A stretch of DNA of 31,487 bases, taken from the NCBI GenBank assembly GCA_004151065.3, contig NWUY0305086497.1:1-31487 (forward strand), given 5' to 3'. Under the pieces are notes generated by a model. That model was given only the letters and a program-made list of their open reading frames with translations. It ran no database searches and was not told the DNA's origin. This DNA comes from Larix sibirica (Eukaryota > Streptophyta > Pinopsida > Pinales > Pinaceae). The position numbers and the translations under genes are program-made. Of the stretch, positions 10,140 to 19,893 are shown one piece after another (within the stretch, counting starts at the first letter, position 1; each line of letters begins with the position of its first letter).

Positions 10140-10520
10140 CGAATCTGGGTTGGGTGGGAATAATAAGTTTGGCACTATACCTAATACGTAAATATATTGA
10201 ATCGTTCGTTCCTACTGGGCTGGGTCTTTTTTCTACTATCTGCCTGATTTCCTCTTCTCTTATTGTCTGGAATCGTTTCCCCTGCAGCGTCTGGATTATT
10301 CATTATCCCTTAATGATTTCTCGTTTCCGGATTGGTCTGAATAACCATTGCCGTACTTTGACGATTGCTGGCTGCTCGTGTCCAGATTGGTATTCACCGC
10401 TGCTTGGGTTCTCGATCTTTCCTCACTCTACTCCAGTGCCTTATCTCAGGCATATCAGGCATATCAGCAGGCATATGAAAAGAAGCTATATCATGACCAT
10501 GATGAACATAATTACATAGT
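10140..10520. repeat. Pyrimidine-rich degenerate tract
   Basis: Words such as TCTGGAT, GATTGGT, TTTCC and GGTCTT recur irregularly between about 10200 and 10440, and TCAGGCATA is repeated exactly at 10446-10454 and 10455-10463. A 121-codon frame on the plus strand crosses the whole tract from a GTG at 10154, but its translation (Ile, Ser, Leu, Arg rich) follows from the repeat, so I do not call it a gene. Confidence 0.35.
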
Positions 10521-12149
10521 AGCATGACGATATCTAACATGAAGAGTGTAATTTGGAAGAATGTTATTAAGAGGACTGTGATTATGGTTGTCCGAATATG
10601 TAGATCCTTCAGTGTTAGAAGGAATATATGGATAGAGAAAGAAATAAGATGAACAATTAATTAAAAAGAAGTATGTATTATGTAGGCCACCCTTTCAGTA
10701 GCGAATTTACCCGATTGACAAGGCGTGGATGGTCGAGCTTGCTGGGATCGCCGGATGGGATGGATGGGATGAACCCGGCCAGCCATATACTAGTGATGAA
10801 TTCAGACAGCATTGCTAGGAAGGCGCCAGCCTTTAGATGCCTACTTTAGTAATGTCAGTTGGACAACTACCCATCTGTTGGGTTGGATCGTTGGAACTGT
10901 CTTCTTTAATTGATTATAAATAGCCATAACTTCATAGACACGGCTGGATGAGTTGATTCGACGAGGAACGGAGTAGCTAGCTTCCCTGGACTGCTCCCCT
11001 TGCTATCCCAATTCTGGATGGCACGACTGGCTGGATGATGGTCAATCAGAGAGAGAGAGCCTTTTCAGGCTTCGATAACATAACACTTTATGGAATTATT
11101 GAGGTAGACAAGGCAGGGCAGGCACTCTTATGCTATGAACCCTTTACCCTTACCTTAAATGCCTTCACCCCAGGACGATGGAGTTATGCCCATTGAATTA
11201 CCCTTCTCTTAGAAGGAACAGATGGTGGATCGATCCCTTACCTTATACCTATAACCATCACTTAATTAATCTGCCATATGCTCTTGTCAGGACGGACGGG
11301 CCACCCATGAATGAATCCATTAGAACTTTCCAGCACACAAAAACACCACTTTATAGATAGATAATAAACTGCAGACCCCTCTTACACCTTAGATTATTTA
11401 GCTTTTATATACGTAATTATCGCGGGAAACCGGCTCCACGCCTTTTTTACCCGTACTTCGGGCGGGCGAACACACTAGGAACTAGTATTTATTAGGTTGG
11501 GCCAGTTATTTTATTACTTTCCCATCCATAATTGCGGCTCCGCTAAGCGATTTGAGCTAGTTCCCTAAAGAAGAAAATATTTATCGAACCCGGTGGATGA
11601 TTATGTCTCCAACCCCCAACAAACAAGGGTTTGCTTTAGACAAAACTGCATTTAGGCAATAAGGTTTTCGCCCCTTTACTTTCCGATTCTGGCGCCCAGG
11701 GCAAAGGCTATGGGAATTAGGAAATGAATAAAGCAAGTTTACTATTTGAAAATGTGAGTTCGCTGCGCCCCAGTGGATGAATCTAGCTTCTCGGGTGCCC
11801 AATGGATTTTATAAGCCTCCTTCTGCTGCCACCCTGGCTTTATTTGAAGGAATCACCTGAAATGCTATAATTCATCGAATTACCTAAAGACAAGTTTAGT
11901 TATCGATCCCAGACTCGGACCTCCTCAACACGAGGACCCAGAGGGACTCTTAGAGGTACGCCCCCCCACCCAATAAGTCACTTAGGGGAAAATCGTGTTT
12001 CTGGGAAGCCCTTGTCCTCCTACGTCGAACAAGCCTTTTTAACTGCAATGGTTCTACTGAGGGGCGAGGAGCTATAGAACGGACGAAAGGAGCTGAACTG
12101 CGAGTGTTGGAGATACTGACAAAGGAGCCTTAGCCATGAATTGGCGATA
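10521..12149. other. Unassigned spacer
   Basis: I see no gene in this 1.6 kb. Short frames at 11178-11360 (plus) and 11581-11802 (minus) are within chance expectation and show no motif. Bases 11440-11475 contain ACTTCGGGCGGGCG, weakly like the dispersed hairpin repeats. CCTC...GAGG at 11920-11935 could form a small hairpin. Confidence 0.35.
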
Positions 12150-12597
12150 GAATTTGGCTTTTTCACCATTGGTGGTACCCCAACTCCTTATAAGCGCTCA
12201 AGTAGTGCTACAGCATGCTCAAATGCTCTCTGAACTTGGTTTTCTACCTTTCTCCCACCTCAAATTATTACTGCCGTGCCTTACACCCTTGACTGCTTCT
12301 CCCTTTAATGCTGCCTTACAAAGCACCTGCAGAACTTGCAAAAAAGGGCACAAAAGAAAATATTTTTTAGATAATTTAAGAGGGAAATAAAGAAGGAATA
12401 AATGAAATGATTTCTCACCATAAAATGTATTCCTCCCTACACGCGCTTTCTCCTATGGAACAGAAGAAAGAAGTGCCTACCTCGGTCCGTCTTTACCAAA
12501 CCAGGTAGTAGCGAGGTCAAACACGTCGTCGATTCTTTCCCATAATAAATAATAGAACCAAGCCTGAATCAACACGTTTGGCTCTCTCCACATTTAG
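12150..12597. other. Unassigned spacer
   Basis: A 78-codon plus frame at 12154-12390 has an N-terminal half rich in Leu, Pro and Val and a basic tail. It lacks a convincing context and is not called. Nothing else is recognised. Confidence 0.3.
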
Positions 12598-13017
12598 TGG
12601 ATTGCTTTCTTTCTCCTGGCGTCCCGGTCCCGCCCCGTCTCGTCTCGGTACCGTCCCTTCGGTTTCATAATATTAAAGAGTGACAATGGGTGTGTACCAC
12701 TCACTGGCTTTCAAGGTTGGCTCCCGGACGGAGGGGATCATGGGTGTTGTTGGATCATGGGTTCGTCTGTCTGTAAACGCTTGCCCGTCCTTCCCGTCCC
12801 TAGTTCTGGTCGATCAATAAATGCTTTCATCATTCTTCAAGTATATATCGTTCAAAGGTTAGGATCTACAGGACCCAAGAGCATCCAAGGTTGGTCATTC
12901 GAAATGCATTGCTTAACCAATAACCATGGCCTTCCTCAAGGTCTGGTCGATCCAATCACTCAATCATCATTCCCATCCCGGATCAATCCAATTCCATTCC
13001 CTCTTACCGGTGCCTAG
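12598..13017 (+). CDS. Unrecognised 139-codon open frame (86 codons from ATG)
   Basis: No stop occurs between the TAG at 12595 and the TAG at 13015, one of the longest uninterrupted frames in the window. The first ATG is at 12757, so only the last 86 codons could be translated conventionally. The upstream portion is Arg/Ser/Pro-rich because it lies in a GC-rich CCCGGTCCCG-type stretch; the ATG part is mixed with Pro, Ile and Ser. No motif is recognised. Low stop density here is partly due to composition. Confidence 0.15.
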   Translation, partial: WIAFFLLASRSRPVSSRYRPFGFIILKSDNGCVPLTGFQGWLPDGGDHGCCWIMGSSVCKRLPVLPVPSSGRSINAFIILQVYIVQRLGSTGPKSIQGWSFEMHCLTNNHGLPQGLVDPITQSSFPSRINPIPFPLTGA

Positions 13018-13320
13018 CCTAAAAGTATAAGACCTATTCAACGAAAACCCAGCTGAGATAAGACCATCTATCCGCCGAGATGCCCGTACAAGACCACCCA
13101 TACCGGTAACCTATAATTCCCCCATCATCAGTAAAGGACCACGGGCAAACACGTTTGATTCAATCCCATCCATCAGTCGTCGAACCATAACTTCCACGTG
13201 TAGCTTAGGACCTATCCCTCCCATTGGAAGTATAAGGGATCAACAATTCTAGGTGGGGAGTATAAGTCCAATAAGATTCAAAGCATAAGCCGAACACGGA
13301 CATAGTAAAAAGTTCAATCA
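13018..13320. repeat. Degenerate ATAAGACC/ACAAGACC tract
   Basis: Diverged units such as TATAAGACCTATTC, ATAAGACCATCTAT and ACAAGACCACCCAT follow each other at 13025-13110, and TATAAG words recur to about 13290. No gene is present. It leads into the array at 13330. Confidence 0.4.
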
Positions 13321-13329
13321 TTCAAATAA

Positions 13330-13764
13330 TCAATCAGTCGGACACGGAAAGTTGGTGGACACGGCATCATTCCAAGCAGCACAACCAGCAGTCCTAGCGG
13401 CATTAGAACCAGCATCATAATTTGAAGTGGCATCATTTGAATCTGGAGCGTATCGACCTATCTCCCTTAGATATGTATAGAAGAAGGGTATATAGAATAA
13501 GTTGTAGATAAGTGCATAATTATTAGTCCAACCATCAAGGGTCCATCCAGGATTCAAGGTGTCCCCCATCCAGGGGTTTAATGGCTTTGTTCTCTCAGCA
13601 GCCCAAGCAGCATCAAAACCAGGATCATTCCCATCAGCACCAGTCGAACCAGTATTATGGTTCTTACCAGCATAATTCCCGGCATCATTCTTCCCAGCAG
13701 CACAAGGATTATTTCCAGGACAAGCAGCACAATATGAGGAGATCAGGAGGATCATTCCAAGCAT
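13330..13764. repeat. Degenerate short-period (about 12-bp) array, copy 1
   Basis: Two repetitive blocks (about 13360-13440 and 13590-13735) are built from the words CCAGCAGCA, TTCCCAGCA, CATTTGAA and CCAGGA in roughly 12-base steps with some 18-base steps. A non-repetitive stretch (13440-13590) lies between them. ATCATTCTTCCCAGCA at 13684-13699 is identical to 29198-29213 and 29794-29809, which ties this tract to the long array at 28740-29860. The minus-strand translation gives a 144-codon frame rich in Ala, Gly, Asn and Asp in four-residue steps, and a Gln/His-rich plus-strand frame overlaps it. Both look like by-products of the repeat. Confidence 0.6.
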
Positions 13765-14375
13765 CAGTAGATTAACAATGGCGCCTATGTAAGACTAAAA
13801 AAGAATATCATTTGAGATTCAAATGAGGATAAATGATTCATCTGAACCAGAAAAAAATATTTTGATTATGACATATTAAATGTGATGATGTTTTGGGTGT
13901 CCTTCCAACCAACCAACCAAATGGAACACATAGTGGACATGGATTAGATTCCAATATGTGCTCAGATATGATTAAGAAGCAAGATGAGGATCGGAAGCTA
14001 GCTACTAGTTAGGAAGCTGCTAATTGAAATGAATAATCAATCAATGGATGGTTACAAGAGGTATGGGGACTATAACTATTGATACCCTCTTCCTCAATAT
14101 ACACACACATTGAACGGGTTTGACACCCTCCTCAATCTCACACACTTATTATTTGGTGGGACACTACTTTCACACTATGATGTTTCTATGTCTCTATGCC
14201 AGCGAAGTAGTAGCCTAGAATGGATTCATTACTAAAAATATATACAAAATAGAGGTCCATACAAGCAAGGAATTGCATGAATTTTATATAAATCCCTTGC
14301 CTTCACTGCTTATGTTTGAACTACTCCACCTAATACCCCCACCCAATATGGTGGTTAGATTCTTCCTTTCTTTCC
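13765..14375. other. Spacer holding two units of a dispersed repeat
   Basis: No gene. CCAACCAACCAACC lies near 13908-13921. Bases 14080-14145 hold two units of the ACGGGTTTGA(C/T)ACCCTC...CTCAAT repeat that recurs at 17851-17912. The rest is AT-rich. Confidence 0.4.
14080..14145 (+). repeat. GGGTTTGACACCCTCCTCAAT repeat, two units
   Basis: Unit one (GATACCCTCTTCCTCAATAT, 14081-14100) and unit two (ACGGGTTTGACACCCTCCTC, from 14114) match GCGGGTTCAATACCCTCTCC near 17858 and the following CTCAATATACAA. Each full unit contains GGGTTYRAYACCC, an imperfect palindrome. Related but diverged copies in two places point to a mobile or recombining short repeat. Confidence 0.55.
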
Positions 14376-14379
14376 CCCC

Positions 14380-14725
14380 AATCAGGGGTTAGGTTCCTGG
14401 CCTCCCAATAAATATTTTAGGTGTAGGTTAGGTAGTTGGCTGGGCATCTCCCGAAGACTGAATTGGTCCACGTCTGTATCCCCTGCGGTGTTGGTTCGTA
14501 AGACGGGTCCAAATCGGGTAGGTGGTTGATAAGAAGGCGGTTCCAAAATAGGTAGGGTGCTGGGTCGTTCGGAAGGCGGAAGTAAATGGATAAGCAGGAA
14601 GTAAGTAAATATAGAATAAGGAAGGCAGTAAATCTATATTATATATATACTAAGTAAAGGTATAAGTCGTAAGGTGGTTTCTAAATAGGTAGGTTGGATG
14701 ACTTAAAAAACAAATCAGTTTAGGT
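14380..14725. repeat. Degenerate GGTAGGT/GGCGGT tract
   Basis: Words GGTTAGGTAG, GGGTAGGTGG, AAGAAGGCGG, AAATAGGTAGG and GGAAGGCGGAAG recur with drift from about 14380 to 14610 and again at 14665-14740. Composition (G/T-rich on the plus strand) differs sharply from flanking DNA. A TATATA run sits at 14640-14650. No gene. Confidence 0.5.
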
Positions 14726-15112
14726 AGGCCACTTTAATTCAGCATCTTAAATGGTATTGCTCCTAGAGAGCTGATCCACCTCGCATTTGGGGCATTTGCC
14801 TAGGAGCGGGATTTTTAGCGAGAACGATCCGCCCTGAGACCGGGAAATATTCGGGATGGCTTATTAAAGGTACCATCTTTATCAAATAGTTTAAGGGTTG
14901 ACTGCCTTCTTTCTCATTTTTATTCGACTCCGTGCTTCACCGCTTTAGATCTGGGGCTTTTCCTTTATATATATGTTATTTCTCCATTATACTTTTCATC
15001 TTTATTTATTTCTTGTTGGGCAGCCAGCCAGTTGGATCGTGACGTCGGAACTGCCCTGTTGTTTTGAGGAACTAAAGCCAGAACTTATGAAACATTGATG
15101 GATTATTCTAAA
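14726..15112. other. Unassigned spacer
   Basis: The stretch 14760-14870 is GC-richer and has short complementary words (GAGCGGGAT against ATCCGCCCTG), but it does not fit a tRNA, a 5S rRNA or group II domain V. Nothing else is recognised. Confidence 0.3.
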
Positions 15113-15379
15113 TTAGTATAGAGAGCCTTGTTGGGACAGGCCTTCGATAACCGACCATTGATCACATATTTGTACTTTTGCCTCACACTTACAGTCTTGC
15201 ATAGACTTCACATATTCTCGCTCCTCACCAACAAATTCGGGCAATTGATTACTGGCCATGGAGTAGCAGCCTTTGCTCCTTATTTCGCACCTCGCTTGTT
15301 GACGCTCGCTTATCATGCCATAATGCAGCCATATTGAACAAGCCGTATTGACCTGGCCTATTGCATTTACCTCCATCAA
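15113..15379 (-). CDS. Unrecognised minus-strand frame (88 codons)
   Basis: The minus-strand frame has an ATG at its upper end and a mixed, Cys- and Glu-containing product (for example LPEFVGEEREYVKSMQDC). An overlapping plus-strand frame (15128-15337) is more hydrophobic. Both strands are stop-poor here, so at most one can be real and possibly neither. No family is recognised. Confidence 0.12.
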   Translation of the reverse strand: MMEVNAIGQVNTACSIWLHYGMISERQQARCEIRSKGCYSMASNQLPEFVGEEREYVKSMQDCKCEAKVQICDQWSVIEGLSQQGSLY

Positions 15380-15396
15380 TCTGTAACCGGGGGAGT

Positions 15397-15421
15397 TATA
15401 TATATATATATATATATATAA
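15397..15421. repeat. (TA)12 microsatellite
   Basis: An uninterrupted TA dinucleotide run of about 25 bases. Shorter TA runs occur near 2250, 16284, 19342 and 19925. Confidence 0.9.
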
Positions 15422-15913
15422 ACAGGTAGAGTCTAAATGTAAAACCAGTCGTGTCTCTCTGAACCAGGGTAGTAGTGGGCAGGTGCGAATTGAAAGCGGA
15501 TTGAACGGACTGCCAGCGGGGGGGTATGGGACGGGGGATGCGGGTGCGGGAATGGGATAATGTTGGTCGTATTGGGCGAATGTTATAATGTGGTTACTAT
15601 TGATCGAGTATTGTTTCCTGAAAGCTTATGATGATTGGGGATTGGGGAATCATAATCTATCTATCTTATTGGGCCGTGAATTATGGATACATTATATCTG
15701 TTTGTGAATGATGGGACGTTTAGTAAGATGCGTTTGTCCGCTGTGGTAACAGCTATCTCTAAGATGGTTCAGTTTATCAGCTATTATATACGCTATTATC
15801 CAACAATAGGCTAATCAACTAATCAAAACTAGTAATCATAAGATCGTGATCGGCCGGTTCCAAAATAGAAAAGAATAAATCCCCAAAAAATCCAATAAGA
15901 GATTGCCCCTAGC
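15422..15913. other. Spacer with a G-rich tract
   Basis: Bases 15475-15560 on the plus strand are G-rich (GCGGGGGGGTATGGGACGGG) with several GGG runs that might allow a G-quadruplex. The remainder is unassigned. Confidence 0.4.
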
Positions 15914-16017
15914 ATGGAGTCGGGGCATGTTATATCCCCCGGGGTATTTACTGCTTTATCCCCCGGTCTCGGCAAGCGGCAGCGATCCTTCCTCACCATG
16001 GGGCGTAGCTATATATT

Positions 16018-16099
16018 GGCCCGAATAGGGCAAAAATGCACGTTTATTGCCCGACCTAAGAAGGGAAGGGCGAGGGTTTTTCCACCCCGCATCGGGCAA
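16018..16099. repeat. Hairpin cluster with a copy of the GCCCGACCTAAGAAGGG repeat
   Basis: Several complementary words nest here: GCCC/GGGC at 16018-16030, GGGCAA (16028-16033) with TTGCCC (16047-16052), and TTGCCCGA (16047-16054) with TCGGGCAA (16092-16099). The middle, GCCCGACCTAAGAAGGG (16049-16065), followed by GGGCGAGGG, matches the dispersed repeat at 20883-20946 and 27906-27931. A 76-codon plus frame (15914-16144) runs through it and is probably incidental. Confidence 0.6.
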
Positions 16100-16749
16100 G
16101 GACCTGAACCCAATAAGGCTATTGTGATTTCATCAATAGAATAATATCGTATACAAAAAGTATCATATTATAGATGTAATTATGCTTGCCTTATGACTTG
16201 ACACGAAGTCTTTCACGAACATAAAGTTAGGGTTATTCACTTAACGTACCTATATTAGATAAACTTAATGAAATGTAATTATTATATATATATAATACTA
16301 GTCCTTTTATTTCCCCAATTATGGGAGGTTTATATATGGGGGCCCATCCAACCCCTAAAAAATGAGTGTTTCATTGTGCAAGAACATTTAATTGGAATAA
16401 ATTGTAATATTTTTGTCTCACCAGACTTTTTGCCTCACAAGGAAAAGTGAAACGTATATATGCGGTCATATGTATCGATCTTTCTAAAGTATTCAAGCCA
16501 AGTGAAAGTATCCATTCTTTTAATGAAAAGGAAGGAAGGGAAGAGGGGATATCCCTTATTCGTACTACCCGGGCAGCAATGTGTTATTCAACAAAAATGC
16601 TTTGAGTTAAAGCCAATTGAACTAGACTAACCAGCAGCTCAGACCCCTCCTAAGAACTGGAGGACCGTTGTAAGGTCTTCTCTATATGGTTCCCCTGTTG
16701 CAACCTCCCCTCCTGGAAATGAGAAGGTTTTGTAAATTATCCAACTAAA
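16100..16749. other. Unassigned spacer
   Basis: AT-rich, with a TA-run palindrome near 16280-16297. The 60-codon frame at 16268 is not supported. Nothing else seen. Confidence 0.35.
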
Positions 16750-17150
16750 TCAAAATAAAAATATGCTAAGAGCGTAAGCGAGTCCCTGAGCTACAGCGAA
16801 TAAGTCACTATCCCTCTGGACAGTAGCTGCTGCTCCGTGAGAGTAGTGAAACCCTATAGCTATAGAGAGTGAAATAAGCCTTACGGTACACTTTCCGGTT
16901 GTTTGTATCCATCCCCATAACATACATGCAGGGAAAGAGAGAAACAATATAAAAAGTTCTATTTTATTCAAAAGAATATCCATTTTATATCCCCGAATTG
17001 GGATTCCTCTTCATAAAACCCCATCCAAATTAGGGTGGGGTAACAAAGGATAAACGCCCAAATGAGCAAAGGCTTTTCAATATGGTCCCACAAAACAACA
17101 AACAACGATTGGACTTGGGGCTCTTGGGAACGGAACACCAAAAGTATCAC
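16750..17150 (-). CDS. Two abutting hydrophobic minus-strand frames
   Basis: The upper frame (17150 down to 16968, GTG-started, 60 codons) and the lower frame (16983 down to 16750, ATG-started, 77 codons) overlap by about 16 bases in different frames, the arrangement left by a single frameshift. Both are hydrophobic: the upper contains LLIWAFILCYPTLIWMGF and the lower has FILFLSFPACMLWGW near its start and a second apolar segment at its end. Read together they would make about 130 residues with three or four membrane segments. I do not recognise the product as any standard respiratory or cytochrome-maturation protein. Confidence 0.18.
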
Positions 17151-17762
17151 TCACTTACTACTTACTGGGCATGTGGAACCTGAATAGCTTCTTATATAGT
17201 TTACCTTATTACTGCTGCTGAGGTCTTGTCTTATACCAAGGATCACAACACCTAAAATATAAAAATTAAACATCTCCATGCGAGCCCGTATATATTATTG
17301 GTAATCCCCTGATCTCCCATTGACCAGGATAAGTAAGCTATTAAACCAACAACACCTGGGTAAGGCTCAGGAAATGGCATTATGATTATGGATGGATGCC
17401 CACTTACTAACTGCCCTTACCATGGCCTCATGCTGGATGGTACGAAAAATGGACTTATGGCCTCACTCACCTCACCTGATCAGAGACCGGTACCTGCTGC
17501 CCTGACCAGACCGTACCTGACAAGACCTCACCATCGTACCTGCTCTGATCTTATTATTAACTAATAAGAATATCATACGAGGAATTTTTTTCATCGAACC
17601 ACTTGAAATGAGGTTTCTTTTACTAGCTAAAAATGTGAAATTAGGATGTTTTATCACACAATCCCACTCCGCCAAACGCGATCTATTTGGTTCAGCAGTC
17701 AGATTGGTTCAGCATGAGCTATCTATATGGACTCATCGCTGTTTAATACATAACGGCCTCAA
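17151..17762. repeat. Spacer with a CCGTACCTG/CCTCACC tract
   Basis: Between about 17380 and 17545 the words GGATGGTAC, CCTCACTCACCTCACC, GACCGGTACCTGC, GACCGTACCTGAC and CATCGTACCTGCTC succeed each other as diverged units. Short frames on both strands cross it and are by-products. The rest of the interval is unassigned. Confidence 0.4.
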
Positions 17763-17990
17763 TTGATAGTGCCAACCCCTGGTTGTGGAACCTCGTCTCC
17801 TAGTATTATTGCTTTATCACTCGTCCTAGACCATATTATATATAGACACAAACTGAGCGGGTTCAATACCCTCTCCTCCTCAATATACAACTTTACGGGT
17901 TTTAAACCCTACAGCTGGCTTGTGGTAGGTAACATTCCAATAGACCCTATAATCGGTTTGTGGTGTAACCTCATCTGCGATAGAACTATC
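17763..17990 (+). repeat. Mosaic of two dispersed repeats
   Basis: Bases 17766-17815 (ATAGTGCCAACCCCTGGTTG then TGGAACCTCGTC) match 28461-28505 at roughly three bases in four, and a third diverged copy (GGTTTGTGGTGTAACCTCAT) lies at 17955-17975. Bases 17851-17912 hold two units of the GGGTTYAATACCC repeat also found at 14080-14145. An 87-codon frame crosses the mosaic and is not called. Confidence 0.5.
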
Positions 17991-18186
17991 CATCTTCATG
18001 AGGTAGGCTATCCAACCAACAACTAGGGAAACCTCCGGAAATGCCCTTACTATATAATAAATTCACTTTATATCACCCGATGATATTTATCCTACCCCCC
18101 AATGTTTGTCAACAAAAATGGCGCGAGTGAAAGTATATTTAACTGGACTAGCTCAGACATGAACTGGTAAACTGTAAGGTATCTCT

Positions 18187-18459
18187 TTAGTCCAATGCCT
18201 TAGGCCTTTGTCCATGGTAATAAGCAGCCTTAAGATCCACTTTAGACTGACTTAAGATGTAGCCCAGCTGAGCGTTGAAAGTGACATTTGACTTTAAGAC
18301 AAATAGCATTTGACAACGTTTACACACCTCTTGTGTGGGGGCATGGAAAACCAGTATCACTGAACACAACTTGCTTTTAGCTGGTTGAACCCGAGGCTTC
18401 ACGAAATAACCTGCTTTACAAAGCTTGGCATAAAGGCTAGTATAAAAACAGTTAGGCAA
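18187..18459 (-). CDS. Unrecognised minus-strand frame (90 codons)
   Basis: ATG-started, ending just inside 18187. The product is basic with five or six Cys, including EVCKRCQML, which has the CxxC spacing of a metal-binding knuckle but no second pair at a convincing distance. I considered a retroelement gag or polymerase fragment but could not match a conserved motif. Low confidence. Confidence 0.14.
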   Translation of the reverse strand: MPNCFYTSLYAKLCKAGYFVKPRVQPAKSKLCSVILVFHAPTQEVCKRCQMLFVLKSNVTFNAQLGYILSQSKVDLKAAYYHGQRPKALD

Positions 18460-19401
18460 GAACGTTTAGGTAGTGCCTAGAGTGTGGCTAGACCTAACAA
18501 GAATAGAACCACTTGTCGACTCACCAGACGCAATAGATAAGTCTCCCATCCAACCACCATAAGAAACATTAAATAAAGTTGCCAGCAAACGAAGAAGTAC
18601 GCCAAACGAGATAAGATAGGGGTCTCCGGTAAATCCATTTTCAATTCATGCCCCAGTTAAAACATACTCAAGATAGTCCCATATCCCTCATGAAACTAAC
18701 ATCTACGGAACACACATTGTTCCTACCTTTACTGGTGGATGCAATAACGAAGTTACATATGTGATTTACATTTTAAGATCATATGCCATTCACATAGCCG
18801 CACATAGCCAGCCAGGCCAGCAGCCAGTCATTGCCGATAAAATTAGACCCCACGATACCCAACTGAGTCATCTTCAACACATACCAATAAATTATGTCTA
18901 GCATGTACGTTAGGCAAGGAAAAGGAACATAGATAATGGCTTCTTTATTATACGTGTAAGGAGGGGTTCACGGAAGGACTTGCCCCCGGATGAGAGAATC
19001 CACCATCACTGGAGAGTAGGAAAAAGGAGACTCATTCGGGGTACTCAAAGCGATTTAGTTTCTTGCAAGATTAACATTTAAGGACGTTTATTATAGGGAT
19101 GGTTTCATTTTTTAGGGTGAGCGTCTCCTTGCTGGCCTTAGGCTTTACGAAAGAACCCGCCCAACGAAGAAAGAGAGAAGGACCCCAAGTTACCAATGGT
19201 AATTAATTGGAGATTTTATTCATTATTTATATATGTATTTAGCTTTATAAGGGCGAGGTACGTTTAGTAAATCACCCAAACTGGATAATCCTAACGAACT
19301 TTACGTTCGTGAAATACTTTGTTTCAAGGAATAAGGCGAGCCTAATTATATATATATAATGAGATGGAGCGGTTTTTATATATTATATAACTATTGACTA
19401 A
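18460..19401. other. Unassigned spacer
   Basis: Nothing coding is supported. A short CATAGCC/CCAGCCAG cluster lies at 18790-18835, similar in wording to 22990-23240. AAGGACGTTTAT at 19080-19091 and AAGGGCGAGGTACGTTTA at 19249-19266 are partial copies of the hairpin-repeat family. Confidence 0.4.
19249..19266 (+). repeat. Partial copy of the GGGCGAGG.ACGTT repeat
   Basis: AAGGGCGAGGTACGTTTA resembles AAGGGCGAGGGACG at 20933-20946 and GGGCGAAGGACGTTAAG at 20899-20915. Only the right half of the element is present. Confidence 0.45.
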
Positions 19402-19893
19402 AAGGAGAATAAAACCCGTGTTCAATTTTCCGAGCTAGGTCTGCTCGTCCAAGCGGGAACATGGTTATCCTGTGTATCATCGAAGATCGCCCGGCTATCC
19501 AGCGCCGTATTAACTCATACAGTTTTTCAAGGCCAAGCTAACTTCTATTTTCCCTCGCCTCCAGTCTGCTGCGTTTTCCCGCCTCATTCTTATTTTATTG
19601 GCGAACTAATAATGATAAGTTCTTCCACTCAACTTTGCTGGTGACCTTTTAATCCTTGAAACTTTTTCATTTTGACATTTGATCCTTTTGAATTGTGCCT
19701 TACCTACCCTATTACTTTGTGCCACTTGATAAATCCTCATCAGACTGAGACTGAGCTAAACCTGCATGCATACTTGGATACTCCTATTATTAACGCCACT
19801 CTGAATAGAAGGGAGGGTCCTCTGATCGTCCATCAGTATAGAATCCATCCCTTGCCAGTTGGGTCACCTCACTACATGGGTAAGGTCACTTGA
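19402..19893 (+). pseudogene. Stop-poor frame with two TGA codons
   Basis: In one frame 163 codons follow the TAA at 19399 with only two stops, both TGA (19642 and 19657), before the TGA at 19891. The first half contains FSELGLLVQAGTWLSC and a Pro/Phe-rich stretch; the second half, from 19660, has ordinary composition with a His/Pro-rich end. No motif is recognised. Two stops where about nine would be expected is suggestive but not strong for a single stretch picked by eye. Confidence 0.2.

Noticed and set aside
13330-13764. 144-codon Ala/Gly/Asn-rich minus frame and Gln/His-rich plus frame
   Set aside because: Both follow from the repeat units; four-residue periodicity mirrors the 12-base DNA period.
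15113-15379. Retrotransposon polyprotein fragment
   Set aside because: No integrase, reverse-transcriptase or zinc-knuckle motif could be confirmed here or at 18187-18459, and no long terminal repeats were seen.
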